A stretch of 64,000 nucleotides of DNA, from positions 7,922,001 through 7,986,000 of the forward strand of contig NZ_CP050440.1 of NCBI RefSeq assembly GCF_011769525.1. Direction: 5' to 3'. Positions 9,383 to 17,325 of this stretch are shown in pieces. The stretch's first letter is position 1, and each line of letters begins with the position of its first letter. Under the pieces are notes generated by a model, which saw nothing but the letters and a program-made list of their open reading frames with translations, was not told where the DNA came from and did no database searches. The DNA comes from Tolypothrix sp. PCC 7910 (GTDB taxonomy: Bacteria > Cyanobacteriota > Cyanobacteriia > Cyanobacteriales > Nostocaceae). The position numbers and the translations under genes were made by a program.

Positions 9383-9763
9383 ATGAAATCCACAACAATT
9401 ATTGCATATTTAGCAGCTGCAGGACTAGCCGTATTGGGCATAGCAATGTCTAGCACGAATCCTAACCAAACGCAATATGAAGATTATGCATCAGAGAGGT
9501 TGTCACAATATTTAAAAACGGATGTTTGTAAGAAAACACAAGGAATATTGCAAAATTTAATCAATTTCAATTGCGAAAAAACGGTAGATTCTTTTAATCC
9601 TCAAATGCGGGGAATTATCGCAGGAACTACACAAAGGCAAGATTTTCTGCTGTTTAGCATTTACCGTACAAATTTGAAACTAAATTCAGTTATACCTTCT
9701 TACAGTTTTGAGACAGTGGGAGCGTTTAATAGCTTTTATACTTACTCTGCACAGCAGCAATAA
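9383..9763 (+). CDS. DUF4359-like hypothetical protein
   Basis: The 126-residue product has an N-terminal hydrophobic segment (IIAYLAAAGLAVLGIAMSSTNP, residues 6-27) and a small soluble domain with two cysteines in CKK and NCEKT. The layout, NPNQTQYEDYASERLSQYLK followed by the Cys pair, resembles a small cyanobacterial family that I recall as DUF4359. It is probably tethered to or exported across a membrane. The function is unknown. It lies alone between tRNA-His and the kinase-GUN4 gene. Confidence 0.65.
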   Translation: MKSTTIIAYLAAAGLAVLGIAMSSTNPNQTQYEDYASERLSQYLKTDVCKKTQGILQNLINFNCEKTVDSFNPQMRGIIAGTTQRQDFLLFSIYRTNLKLNSVIPSYSFETVGAFNSFYTYSAQQQ

Positions 9764-9782
9764 GGAGAGTCAAAGGTCTGAG

Positions 9783-9802
9783 AGACGCGATGAATCGCGT
9801 CT
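9783..9802. repeat. AGACGCGAT-GA-ATCGCGTCT palindrome (copy 2)
   Basis: A near-perfect copy of the 20-bp palindrome seen at 3682. The two arms of nine bases are separated by GA. It lies 20 bases after the stop codon of the DUF4359-like gene. Confidence 0.8.
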
Positions 9803-9921
9803 GTACAAAAGTCAAAAAATTGGTTGGGGATGGTGGCTTGATATTCGTCCTAAGTAGGGAAGAAGCAGGTATGAGTTGGGAATACTGCATAATGTAGACC
9901 CAGGCAAAGCTCTACTTTGTA

Positions 9922-11304
9922 ATGAAACTCTGTCCTAACATTGGCTGTTTGTATGCTTATAATTCTGACACAGCAAGGTTTTGTACCAAATGTGGTAAAC
10001 CACTATTGCTCAAAGACCGCTATCACTTGCTGCAATTGATTGGACGTGGTGGTTTTGGCATAACTTTTTTAGCGGTGGATGAACACCATCCACAAAAACC
10101 CAAGTACGTTATTAAACAATTTTGTTTTCCAGAAAACAACGGGAAAGGCTTTGAAAAGGCTGTGGAATTATTTCGCCAGGAAGCAGTGCGCCTGAGTGAG
10201 TTGCAGCATACCCAAATCCCCGAACTGCTGGATTATTTTGAACATGAAAATCAACTGTACTTGGTGGAAGAGTGGATTGCAGGACAAACGCTAGCACAGG
10301 AATTGCAACAGCAAGGGGTTTTTAGCGAAACACAAATTTGGGAACTGCTAAAAGACTTGTTACCAGTTTTGCAATTTATCCATGTCCGACAAGTGATTCA
10401 CCGTGATATTAAGCCAGAAAATATCATGCGTAGAGCATCGCTGGCGGGTAAAGGGAAGGATTTAGTTTTAATTGACTTTGGAGTCGCCAAACAGATTACA
10501 GCCACAGCTTTGCTACACACTGGTACAACGGTAGGAAGTCCAGGCTATATGGCTCCTGAACAAATGCGGGGTAAAGCATTACCAGCTAGTGACCTTTACA
10601 GCTTGGGTGTGAGTTGTATTTACTTATTAACAGGAACTTCTCCCTTTGAGTTGTTTGATGTGACAAGCGATCGCTGGGTGTGGCGGGATTATGTGTCCAA
10701 TAAAGGTAAAATCAATACTCGCCTGGGTAACATTCTCGATAAACTGCTACAAAATGCCCTTCCCCAACGCTACAAAACTGCTGCTGAAGCTTTGCAAGCG
10801 CTAAATTCGGCTATAAAACTTGAGTCTTCTCAGGCTGTACAGAAAAAACCAGCTTCTAACTTAAATTCTGAGGTAGGAGTGGATTACCGCCAATTACGCG
10901 ATTTATTAGCGGCGAAACAATGGCAATCTGCGGATAAACTAACTTGGGTATTGATGTGTGAAGCACTGAAAAAGCCTAGTGGTAGTTATCTATTTACTAG
11001 CGATATTGAGAATTTGCCTTGTGAGGATTTACAAATAATTGACGAGTTGTGGCTAAAGTACAGCAAAGGGCGTTTTGGTTTCAGCGTTCAAAAGCAAATT
11101 TACGAAAGCGTTGATAGTGACTATGGACAGTTTTGCGCCTTGATTGGCTGGAATCTACCCCGCGCTACTTCTCCCATCCTGCTGCAGCAATTATCTTTTA
11201 ATTTGTCCGCACCTATTGGACATCTCCCCTCTCACATTTGGGCTGGTGGTACTCAAGTGGGGCGACAGATTAGTGCGTTAGTTGAGAAATTGGGGAGATG
11301 TTAG
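9922..11304 (+). CDS. Zinc-ribbon serine/threonine protein kinase with C-terminal GUN4 domain
   Basis: This 460-residue fusion has three parts. Residues 1-26 form a zinc-ribbon-like CPNIGC...CTKC pair. Residues about 33-300 are a Hanks-type kinase with GRGGFG (41-46), the ATP-binding Lys in YVIKQF (K65), HRDIKPEN (160-167), DFG (185-187) and GSPGYMAPEQ, all intact. Residues about 320-455 are a GUN4 domain (YRQLRDLLAAKQWQSAD..., LWLKYSKGRFGFSVQ). GUN4 binds Mg-porphyrins and stimulates Mg-chelatase in chlorophyll synthesis, so the fusion may couple tetrapyrrole status to phosphorylation; that is inference. The next two genes make siroheme, a competing tetrapyrrole branch. There is no membrane segment. 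Confidence 0.92.
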   Translation: MKLCPNIGCLYAYNSDTARFCTKCGKPLLLKDRYHLLQLIGRGGFGITFLAVDEHHPQKPKYVIKQFCFPENNGKGFEKAVELFRQEAVRLSELQHTQIPELLDYFEHENQLYLVEEWIAGQTLAQELQQQGVFSETQIWELLKDLLPVLQFIHVRQVIHRDIKPENIMRRASLAGKGKDLVLIDFGVAKQITATALLHTGTTVGSPGYMAPEQMRGKALPASDLYSLGVSCIYLLTGTSPFELFDVTSDRWVWRDYVSNKGKINTRLGNILDKLLQNALPQRYKTAAEALQALNSAIKLESSQAVQKKPASNLNSEVGVDYRQLRDLLAAKQWQSADKLTWVLMCEALKKPSGSYLFTSDIENLPCEDLQIIDELWLKYSKGRFGFSVQKQIYESVDSDYGQFCALIGWNLPRATSPILLQQLSFNLSAPIGHLPSHIWAGGTQVGRQISALVEKLGRC

Positions 11305-11405
11305 GGATTGGGGACTGGGGACTGGGGATTGGGGATGAGGGAGATGAGGGGACAAGGGGAGAATAGCAATTACCCATTCCCACATGACAAATGACAAATG
11401 ACAAT
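11305..11405. repeat. STRR heptamers (GGGGANT and ATGACAA types)
   Basis: Tandem GGGGATT/GGGGACT units run into a GAGATGAGG stretch and then ATGACAA units. Similar arrays occur at 49589 and 51308. No coding content is visible. Confidence 0.8.
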
Positions 11406-11463
11406 TACCCCACAACTATTTATTAAGATATTTAAACAACTATAAAAATTCTTACCTTTGCCC

Positions 11464-12186
11464 ATGCCTTCTGCGTATCTTTTGGTATCTCATGGAAGTC
11501 GCGATCCGCGTCCAGAAATTGCTATGCAGCAGTTGGCGAGGTTGATGCGTGACAAGCTACGAAGCAGCTACAACCAGGAGCCTTTGTTAGATGTAGCTTA
11601 CTTAGAGCTGAGTCCGGAACCTTTGCACGAGCAGATTAAAAAATTTGGTGAAAAGGCTTTGGCATCTGGTTGCGATCGCATCAATATATTACCTATATTT
11701 CTGTTGCCGGGAGTTCATGTGATGAAAGATATTCCCGATGAAATTGCTCTGGCTCAACAGGCTTTAGGTCAAGATATGAAGATTGAGCTAAAACCATATT
11801 TAGGTAGTAACCCCAACTTACAAACTTTACTCGCTAAACAAATAGCTGAAAAAAAGACAGCTGCATGGATTTTGTTGGCTCATGGAAGTCGCCGTCCTAA
11901 TTCTTTAGAGCCTGTGGAAGCAATGGCGCAAAATTTGGCAGCAATTGCAGCTTATTGGGCTGTACCTCCTAGTTTAGAATCGCGGGTGAAAGAGTTAATT
12001 GCTGTGAGTAAGTGGGAGATTGCGATTTTGCCATATTTTTTATTCGCTGGTGGCATAACCGATGCGATCGCGCAATCAATAGAAACGTTAAAATTACAGT
12101 TTCCTCTGGTAAATTTTCACATGGCCCAACCCCTAGGAGCCAGTACAGAATTAGCCGAGCTAATTGGGGATTTAATAGATAGATGA
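11464..12186 (+). CDS. Sirohydrochlorin chelatase, long CbiX/SirB type
   Basis: The enzyme inserts Fe2+ (SirB role) or Co2+ (CbiX role) into sirohydrochlorin in the cytoplasm. The protein of about 240 residues has two repeated half-domains, each opening with a catalytic-His motif: YLLVSHGSRDPR near the start and WILLAHGSRRPN at about residue 140. That is the two-domain long form. I chose ATG at 11464; a TTG two codons earlier is also open. The last codons overlap cobA by four bases (ATGA), a strong sign of translational coupling. With CobA it would turn uroporphyrinogen III into siroheme, the cofactor of nitrite and sulfite reductases. Whether iron or cobalt is the real metal cannot be told from sequence. 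Confidence 0.88.
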   Translation: MPSAYLLVSHGSRDPRPEIAMQQLARLMRDKLRSSYNQEPLLDVAYLELSPEPLHEQIKKFGEKALASGCDRINILPIFLLPGVHVMKDIPDEIALAQQALGQDMKIELKPYLGSNPNLQTLLAKQIAEKKTAAWILLAHGSRRPNSLEPVEAMAQNLAAIAAYWAVPPSLESRVKELIAVSKWEIAILPYFLFAGGITDAIAQSIETLKLQFPLVNFHMAQPLGASTELAELIGDLIDR

Positions 12187-12965
12187 ACCGCACAGCAATA
12201 CAACAGGAGAGCAAATTTTTGGGCAAGGTTTATTTAGTAGGTGCGGGGCCAGGAGATCCTGGACTGATGACACTCAAAGGCAAAGGTTTACTGGAATGTG
12301 CCGATGTTGTCATCTATGATGCTTTGGTAAGTCCAGCAATCCTGGAGATGATCAACCCCCAAGCAGAAAAAATTAATGCGGGTAAGCGGATGGGGCGACA
12401 TTCTCTGTTGCAAGATGTTACTACCCAACTGCTAATTGAAAAAGCACAAGATAATGCGATTGTGGTGCGACTTAAAGGGGGCGATCCGTTTATTTTCGGT
12501 CGTGGTGGCGAAGAAATGGCGGAATTGGTAGCCGCTGGTATTGATGTGGAAGTTGTGCCAGGAATTACATCGGGTATTGCGGCTCCAGCCTATGCAGGTA
12601 TACCTTTAACCCATCGCTTGTATAGTTCTTCAGTTACCTTTGTTACTGGTCATGAATCAGTAGGTAAGTATCGACCCGCAGTCAATTGGGGTGCGATCGC
12701 TCACGGTTCGGAAACCATAGTAATTTATATGGGGATTCACAATCTGCCCTATATTATTGAACAGTTGACTGGGGCTGGTTTGAGTTTAGAAACACCAATT
12801 GCCTTAGTGCGTTGGGGTACGCGACCAGAGCAGGAAGAATTAATTGGTACAATTGCCACAATAATTGAGCAAGTAGAAAAAACTGGATTTGAAGCACCTG
12901 CGATCGCAGTTATTGGCTCTGTAGTCAATTTGCACGATATTCTATCTGGTTGTCGTCCAGTTTGA
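12183..12965 (+). CDS. cobA: Uroporphyrinogen-III C-methyltransferase (SUMT)
   Basis: SUMT methylates uroporphyrinogen III twice with S-adenosylmethionine to give precorrin-2, the branch point to siroheme and cobalamin. The 260-residue protein has the family landmarks: VYLVGAGPGDPGLMTLKG near the N-terminus, VVRLKGGDPFIFGRGGEE at about 96-113, and VEVVPGITSGIAAPAYAGIPLTHR. It is a stand-alone SUMT without the CysG dehydrogenase/chelatase part. Its ATG overlaps the cbiX-like stop (ATGA). Upstream lies the kinase-GUN4 gene on the same strand, 160 bases before cbiX. Confidence 0.95.
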   Translation: MNRTAIQQESKFLGKVYLVGAGPGDPGLMTLKGKGLLECADVVIYDALVSPAILEMINPQAEKINAGKRMGRHSLLQDVTTQLLIEKAQDNAIVVRLKGGDPFIFGRGGEEMAELVAAGIDVEVVPGITSGIAAPAYAGIPLTHRLYSSSVTFVTGHESVGKYRPAVNWGAIAHGSETIVIYMGIHNLPYIIEQLTGAGLSLETPIALVRWGTRPEQEELIGTIATIIEQVEKTGFEAPAIAVIGSVVNLHDILSGCRPV

Positions 12966-13344
12966 TAGTTGGTAGGGTAGAATCTTGCTGACAATTTAGC
13001 GTTGATTTGTCACTTATTAAAGAAGCCAGAAGAATTGGGGGATTCTCCCCCAAACCCCCGATTGGGTGACGGTTGCGTCCCCCAAACCCCCTCCAAAATG
13101 ATTGTTCTGTTTTTTTGTTGAGTGACTAGTTTTTTGGTTTTGTTATCAATTAATTTTCTTAACTGAACTGTATTTGCTGATAATGACTAAGTATATTAAA
13201 AAACGTAAATAGGCTTGAAATCCTTACCAATGTCGCCACTTGCTTCTCCCAAGGGGAGACGCTACGCGAACAAGCCGGGGAACCCGTCCAACGCAGTGGC
13301 TCACCAATGACCAAGGACAAATGACATTAATTTCGCCGACATAC
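12966..13344. repeat. Intergenic dispersed repeats between convergent genes
   Basis: At 13035-13100 a G/C-run block (TTGGGGGATTCTCCCCCAA hairpin followed by ACCCCCGATTGGG and CCCCCAAACCCCC) matches a common cyanobacterial repeat. At 13233-13304 a second block has GCTTCTCCCAAGGGGAGACG followed by CTACGCGAACAAGCC. The core GCTTCTC...GAGACGCTACGC recurs inside the IS1-like remnant at about 14382. The hairpins may serve as terminators for both flanking genes. Confidence 0.65.
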
Positions 13345-14022
13345 TTACTGCTGTGGATTAAGCACAACAATGATTTGCGATATATGTATTCCCAAAGGTT
13401 TCCAGTGGGGGTTGCTAGCAGAAAGAGTTTGATCGCCTGATACTGCTTGGTAATCGTTTGGGTATTTCTCGTAAGCATTAGAAGCAGCATCTACACTGAA
13501 GATAATTTTGCCCTGGTAGCGAGATAATCGGCTAGTCTCTAAGAAAATTGCGCCGCCATAATCCCAACCTAAACCGGAGAGTTTGAAGTCGCCTAGTTTT
13601 TTGCGTAACTCATTTAAAGAAGTACCAGTACCTAAACCTTCAGGCGTTTTCCAAGCGGAACCGAGATCGCGCACATCTAGGGGTTTGGTACGAGTTTTAT
13701 CGCTCCACACTACCAGAAATGAGCGCTCTTTACCCAGGTTTACTTGAGTAGCAGCAAAACTACCAATTCCTTCTGGGCCAGATATAGTTTTATCAATTAA
13801 ACGTGATTTACCATACAGTTTGACTAAATCTTGTTTGGTAGTTTTACGCGTTACAAAACCCACCCTTTCCCCAGGAATAATTAAATTGTCTGCGGCTTTT
13901 TTAGCTTGGGCAACGGTAACTGACTGATGGCTTGTCTGCGGTACGGCGAATACTGGGTTTAGTGAATAGCTGAGTATTAAAGCCAACGTCGTTGTAGCGA
14001 TACGTGTGATAGAGGATTTCAT
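13345..14022 (-). CDS. Secreted protein of unknown function (225 aa)
   Basis: I do not recognise a family. The N-terminus is a clear Sec signal peptide: basic start MKSSITR, a hydrophobic core TTTLALILSYSLNPVFA and a likely cut after VFA (about residue 27). The mature protein lacks cysteines and carries GERVGFVTRKTTKQDLVKLYG, which resembles a small repeated fold in which a Gly-initiated strand leads to a helix. A second similar helix occurs at TSLNELRKKLGDFKL. It probably resides in the periplasm or outside the cell. It is convergent with cobA and shares no operon. Confidence 0.75.
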   Translation of the reverse strand: MKSSITRIATTTLALILSYSLNPVFAVPQTSHQSVTVAQAKKAADNLIIPGERVGFVTRKTTKQDLVKLYGKSRLIDKTISGPEGIGSFAATQVNLGKERSFLVVWSDKTRTKPLDVRDLGSAWKTPEGLGTGTSLNELRKKLGDFKLSGLGWDYGGAIFLETSRLSRYQGKIIFSVDAASNAYEKYPNDYQAVSGDQTLSASNPHWKPLGIHISQIIVVLNPQQ

Positions 14023-14232
14023 AGATTCTACGCTGGAAGCTGAGAAATAAACAGACGCGATCGCTCGCGCCTGTGCTGAAGTTAGGAGTGTTCAATGAAC
14101 ATAGTTTCGCTTCATTGCTTTTTTGTTCTACAAATTCTCAGATGTTAATTCCAGATTTGTCATTGGTATTTGCTATTCTCCCCTTATCTCCCCAGTTCCC
14201 AATCCCGAGGAGTTCTTTAATTTTAAATTTTG

Positions 14233-14257
14233 GGCGTTGCATAATGGCGGTATGAAT
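14233..14257 (+). repeat. Left terminal inverted repeat of the IS1-like element
   Basis: GGCGTTGCATAATGGCGGTA followed by TGAAT. It matches the reverse complement of 15900-15924 at 24 of 25 positions. Confidence 0.9.
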
Positions 14258-14556
14258 TGAGGTAAAACTGGATAGAATGTCCGTGTTGTGGGTCGTCCCA
14301 TATCCGTAAGAACGTAAAGAAAAGAGCTAAACAGAATCACATTTGCTGTAATTGCGACGTGGGTTCCGCCTCGCTTCTCTACGAGACGCTACGCCAACGC
14401 TAACGCCAATTCATTGAACCACTTCACCAAGGTATTTTTGCGTGGGTTTTGGGCGACCATAGCGCCGCAAGTTTTCGACCGTTATGGGATATTGTAAGTA
14501 CTTGGCAGTGCCATTTCTATGTCACCGATGGATGGTTGGTTTATCCTGGCTTTATT
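14233..14556 (+). pseudogene. Left part of a degraded IS1-family-like element, split by a later IS
   Basis: The fragment starts with a 25-bp terminal repeat (14233-14257) and then encodes transposase pieces in one frame. An InsA-like zinc finger CPCCGSSHIRKN...HICCNC begins near 14278. A small repeat carrying a TAA stop interrupts it (about 14372-14409), RQFIEP follows, and then GIFAWVLGDHSAASFRPLWD and FYVTDGWLVYPGFI resume after an internal deletion. The reading stops exactly where the inner element begins; the protein continues at 15709 with PEGDQIVSKTYMTRVEGE. The transposase must be non-functional. Confidence 0.85.
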
Positions 14557-15705
14557 AGACACGTCCGGAATATGAATTGGGTACAAAAAAATGGTAGAAA
14601 GTAAAATTGACCCTCTACCAAAATTTAATTAAATGATTAGTATATTTGATTATATACAAAAGTATCCACGAAGAGCAAAGCAACTTTTGGGGATTAGTTA
14701 TGACCAATTTACTGACCTTGTAAACTATGCTAAAAACAGTCATGAAGAAGAACAACTCAAATTGGAACAGAAGAAAGTTAGAATACATCGTCGTGGAGGT
14801 GGACGCAAAGAATTATTATCCATCCCAGAACAAGTATGTTTGTGCTTGTTTTATCTGAGACAAATACCCACATTTGAAGTTTTAGGAATAATGTTTGGTA
14901 TATCAAAAACTTTATCTAATGATACTTTTCATTACTGGAGAAAAATATTACGTAAGATTCTCCCTTCTAGTTTAATAGAGCAAGTAGAAAATAAAGAAGG
15001 AGATTTGCTCATTATACAAGAAATATTAACGAATTTTAAGTTGCTAGTTGATAGCGTAGAACAGCCTATAGATAGACCATCTGACAACGAAGAACAGAAA
15101 AAGTTCTTTTCGGGAAAGAAAAAACAGCATACTATAAAAAACCAGATAGTTTCCTTGCCAGAGGGAAAAGATATTATTGATGTTACAGTAGGCTCTCCAG
15201 GGCCAACAGCAGACATAAAATTATTTAGAGAGCAACAAACAAAATTTGATGAAAAACAAGAATTTACGGGAGATAAAGCGTATCAAGGTGGGAATAATAT
15301 TACTACCCCTCATAAGAAGAAAAGAAAACAACAATTAAATGAACAACAAAAAGAAGAAAATAAAGCTCTATCAAGTAAGCGTATATTTGTTGAGCATTTA
15401 ATACGTATTGTAAAAATTTTCCAAGTGGCATCACAAAGATTTAGATTAAATGCTGATGTTTATAATGAAATAGTTTTGTTAGTTTGTGGTCTAGTAAAAC
15501 TGCGAATTGGCACTTTCGTATTACCGAATAGCGCCATAAATTAGTATCAATTAAAAATTGTGTTTGCGTTAGGCAAGATTATGTATTTTTCTGCTCTAAA
15601 CTATCAGTAACTATATCAAACACTTATTGTTCCATTGCAACAGAATCTGCAAGGACTGGTCTCAAAGCCTTGTAAATATAGGCTTGCGAGTTTTCGGACG
15701 GGTCT
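14557..15705 (+). mobile_element. Intact IS5-family (ISL2-like) insertion sequence, 1149 bp
   Basis: The ends are terminal inverted repeats: AGACACGTCCGGAAT at the left and the reverse complement of the right end, AGACCCGTCCGAAAA, agreeing at 12-13 of 15 positions. The element is flanked by a direct repeat ATT at 14554-14556 and 15706-15708. A 3-bp duplication of form ANT is what the ISL2 group of IS5 leaves. Removing the element and one ATT restores an uninterrupted IS1-like transposase frame (PGFI joined to PEGDQ), which confirms both boundaries. It encodes one transposase. Confidence 0.92.
14633..15544 (+). CDS. IS5/ISL2-type transposase (DDE_Tnp_4 superfamily)
   Basis: This 303-residue transposase catalyses movement of the surrounding 1149-bp element. 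The N-terminal third contains the helix-turn-helix region typical of the group (IPEQVCLCLFYLRQIPTFEV and following GISKTLSN). The DDE domain shows a first Asp in LLVDSVEQPIDRP (D140), a second in FTGDKAYQG (D214) and Glu in FVEHLIR (E254), with GSPGPTADIKLFRE between them. All three catalytic residues and a full-length frame suggest it could still be active. Its codon use is far richer in A and T than the surrounding genes, consistent with recent acquisition. Confidence 0.92.
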   Translation: MISIFDYIQKYPRRAKQLLGISYDQFTDLVNYAKNSHEEEQLKLEQKKVRIHRRGGGRKELLSIPEQVCLCLFYLRQIPTFEVLGIMFGISKTLSNDTFHYWRKILRKILPSSLIEQVENKEGDLLIIQEILTNFKLLVDSVEQPIDRPSDNEEQKKFFSGKKKQHTIKNQIVSLPEGKDIIDVTVGSPGPTADIKLFREQQTKFDEKQEFTGDKAYQGGNNITTPHKKKRKQQLNEQQKEENKALSSKRIFVEHLIRIVKIFQVASQRFRLNADVYNEIVLLVCGLVKLRIGTFVLPNSAIN

Positions 15706-15708
15706 ATT

Positions 15709-15924
15709 CCAGAGGGCGACCAGATTGTGAGCAAGACTTATATGACACGAGTTGAGGGGGAAAAAACCCGGTTGCGCTACTATCTGCAAGGATTGCATCG
15801 CAAAACGTTATGTTATTTCAAATCAGCACAAATGTTGAAATACTCGATTCGATTGCTACTTCATTATCTCAAATTTTGGGATGTTCCAGTTCCGGTATGA
15901 TTCATACTGCCATTATGCAACGCC
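15709..15924 (+). pseudogene. Right part of the split IS1-like transposase and its terminal repeat
   Basis: In frame with the left part, this fragment encodes PEGDQIVSKTYMTRVEGE, LRYYLQGLHRKTLCY and LLLHYLKFWDVPVPV, then TGA at 15898-15900. This is the conserved C-terminus of a cyanobacterial IS1-like transposase. The right terminal inverted repeat (15900-15924) ends the element. No 8-9 bp target duplication is evident outside the two ends, so the original insertion is old or its flanks have changed. Confidence 0.85.
15900..15924 (-). repeat. Right terminal inverted repeat of the IS1-like element
   Basis: Its reverse complement GGCGTTGCATAATGGCAGTA plus TGAAT matches the left end at 24 of 25 positions. 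Confidence 0.9.
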
Positions 15925-15988
15925 GGTTTTTTCTTGCCCCTTTTCCCCTTCCCCTTTAGCCGTTAACCGACAAGTATTGTCACTACTC

Positions 15989-16165
15989 TCACTCCTCCTC
16001 TACTTTACCTGGCTCATCTTTCCAGCGTCCTGCTTTTTTGACGGCTTCTGCTAACAAATACTCAATCTGAGCATTGACGCTGCGGAGTTCGTCAGAAGAC
16101 CATTTTTCTAGCCTTTCATAGAGTTTTTCATCCAGACGTAGCAAAAATCGTTTTTTTTGTCCCAT
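15989..16165 (-). CDS. Small Arc-like (ribbon-helix-helix) protein, 58 aa
   Basis: A complete frame starts at ATG 16165, three bases after the stop codon of the SPFH gene, and ends TGA at 15989. The protein begins MGQKKRFLLRLDEKLYERLE, the strand-helix pattern of Arc/MetJ-type ribbon-helix-helix proteins, continues with a helix containing VNAQIEYLLAEAVKKAG, and ends in an acidic tail GKVEEE. It may bind DNA as a dimer. The tight spacing makes an operon with the SPFH gene very likely. No toxin partner is adjacent. Confidence 0.8.
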   Translation of the reverse strand: MGQKKRFLLRLDEKLYERLEKWSSDELRSVNAQIEYLLAEAVKKAGRWKDEPGKVEEE

Positions 16166-16168
16166 TTC

Positions 16169-17107
16169 CTAGTTGTATAGGGTGCCAGTATTGATCACGG
16201 GTTGGGCGGTTTGTTCAGATGTTAAGACAACCAACAAATTATTAATCATAGAGGCTTTACGCTCATCATCTAATTCCAGCATTTGTTCTTGACTCAAACG
16301 GTTCAAAGCTTCATTTACCATACCTACTGCTCCCTCGACAATCTGCCGGCGTGCATCGATTAAAGCTTTTGCTTGTTGTCGTCGTAGCATCATTTGCGCG
16401 ATTTCTGGTGCATAAGCAAGGTGAGAGAGTCTGGCTTCAATCACTTCCACACCTGTAACTTCTAGCCTGGCTTGGAGTTCTTTTTGCAAAGCCTGAGCAA
16501 TTTCATCGGGGATTCCCCGCAGCGATGGTGTGGCTGTGTCATCTGTGCTGTCATAAGGATAGCGAATCGCTAACGCCCGGATGGCAGTTTCACTTTGAAT
16601 CGCTACAAATTCTTCATAGTCATCCACTGCAAACTTAGATTTAGCGGAATCAAAAACCTGCCAGACGACAACCGCAGCAATTTCAATGGGGCTACCTTCG
16701 GCATCGTTGACTTTAATAATTTTGCTATTGAAGTTGCGTACCCGCAAGGAAATTTTTTTCTTGCTAGCAAAGGGATTTGTCCACCAAAAACCTGATTCGC
16801 GAACCGTTCCCATATATTTGCCAAATAACACCAAAACTACCGCTTGGTTCGGCTCAACGCTAAAGAATCCTGATATTGATGGAATGACAACTGCAATTAA
16901 TACCGCCGCTAAGGGAGCCAGAAATTCTGCGGCGCTATCTTCACCAATAAAGTCAGTAACTTTCAAACCTCTTGCCAGTAAAGCTTCTAGCCCCTGTACC
17001 CTAGACCAAAGATACCACCCTCCGAGCAAAGCGATCGCAATTACTACAGCCAACATAATAAAGCCGTTGACTTTGAACGCCGGAAATTCCTTGATTTTCG
17101 GTTCCAT
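16169..17107 (-). CDS. SPFH/Band 7 (stomatin-like) membrane protein
   Basis: SPFH proteins form membrane-associated oligomers linked to membrane microdomains and protease scaffolding. The 312-residue protein has two N-terminal hydrophobic segments ([19 protein letters not shown] at about 16-34 and [19 protein letters not shown] at about 64-82). The Band 7 domain follows ([19 protein letters not shown], then [19 protein letters not shown]), with the typical helical region [19 protein letters not shown] and a coiled-coil-prone [20 protein letters not shown]. The start is ATG 17107. The Arc-like gene follows three bases downstream. The cellular role cannot be specified from sequence. Confidence 0.9.
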   Translation of the reverse strand: MEPKIKEFPAFKVNGFIMLAVVIAIALLGGWYLWSRVQGLEALLARGLKVTDFIGEDSAAEFLAPLAAVLIAVVIPSISGFFSVEPNQAVVLVLFGKYMGTVRESGFWWTNPFASKKKISLRVRNFNSKIIKVNDAEGSPIEIAAVVVWQVFDSAKSKFAVDDYEEFVAIQSETAIRALAIRYPYDSTDDTATPSLRGIPDEIAQALQKELQARLEVTGVEVIEARLSHLAYAPEIAQMMLRRQQAKALIDARRQIVEGAVGMVNEALNRLSQEQMLELDDERKASMINNLLVVLTSEQTAQPVINTGTLYN

Positions 17108-17325
17108 AATCTTTGCAATAGTAATTTAATATCTCGATGATATCATCGCAATATCAAAAATTTGGAACCGCCCAAATTTAGATTGGGGAAAGGTTAAAGG
17201 GAAAAGGGTAAAGGACAAAAACCTTTCTCCTTTACCCTTTCCCCTTTTCCCCGCCAAGGCAACTTGGCGTACTACTAGATTCCGTGGGCATAGGAAATGC
17301 CCAATGCCCCATGCCCAATATTAAT

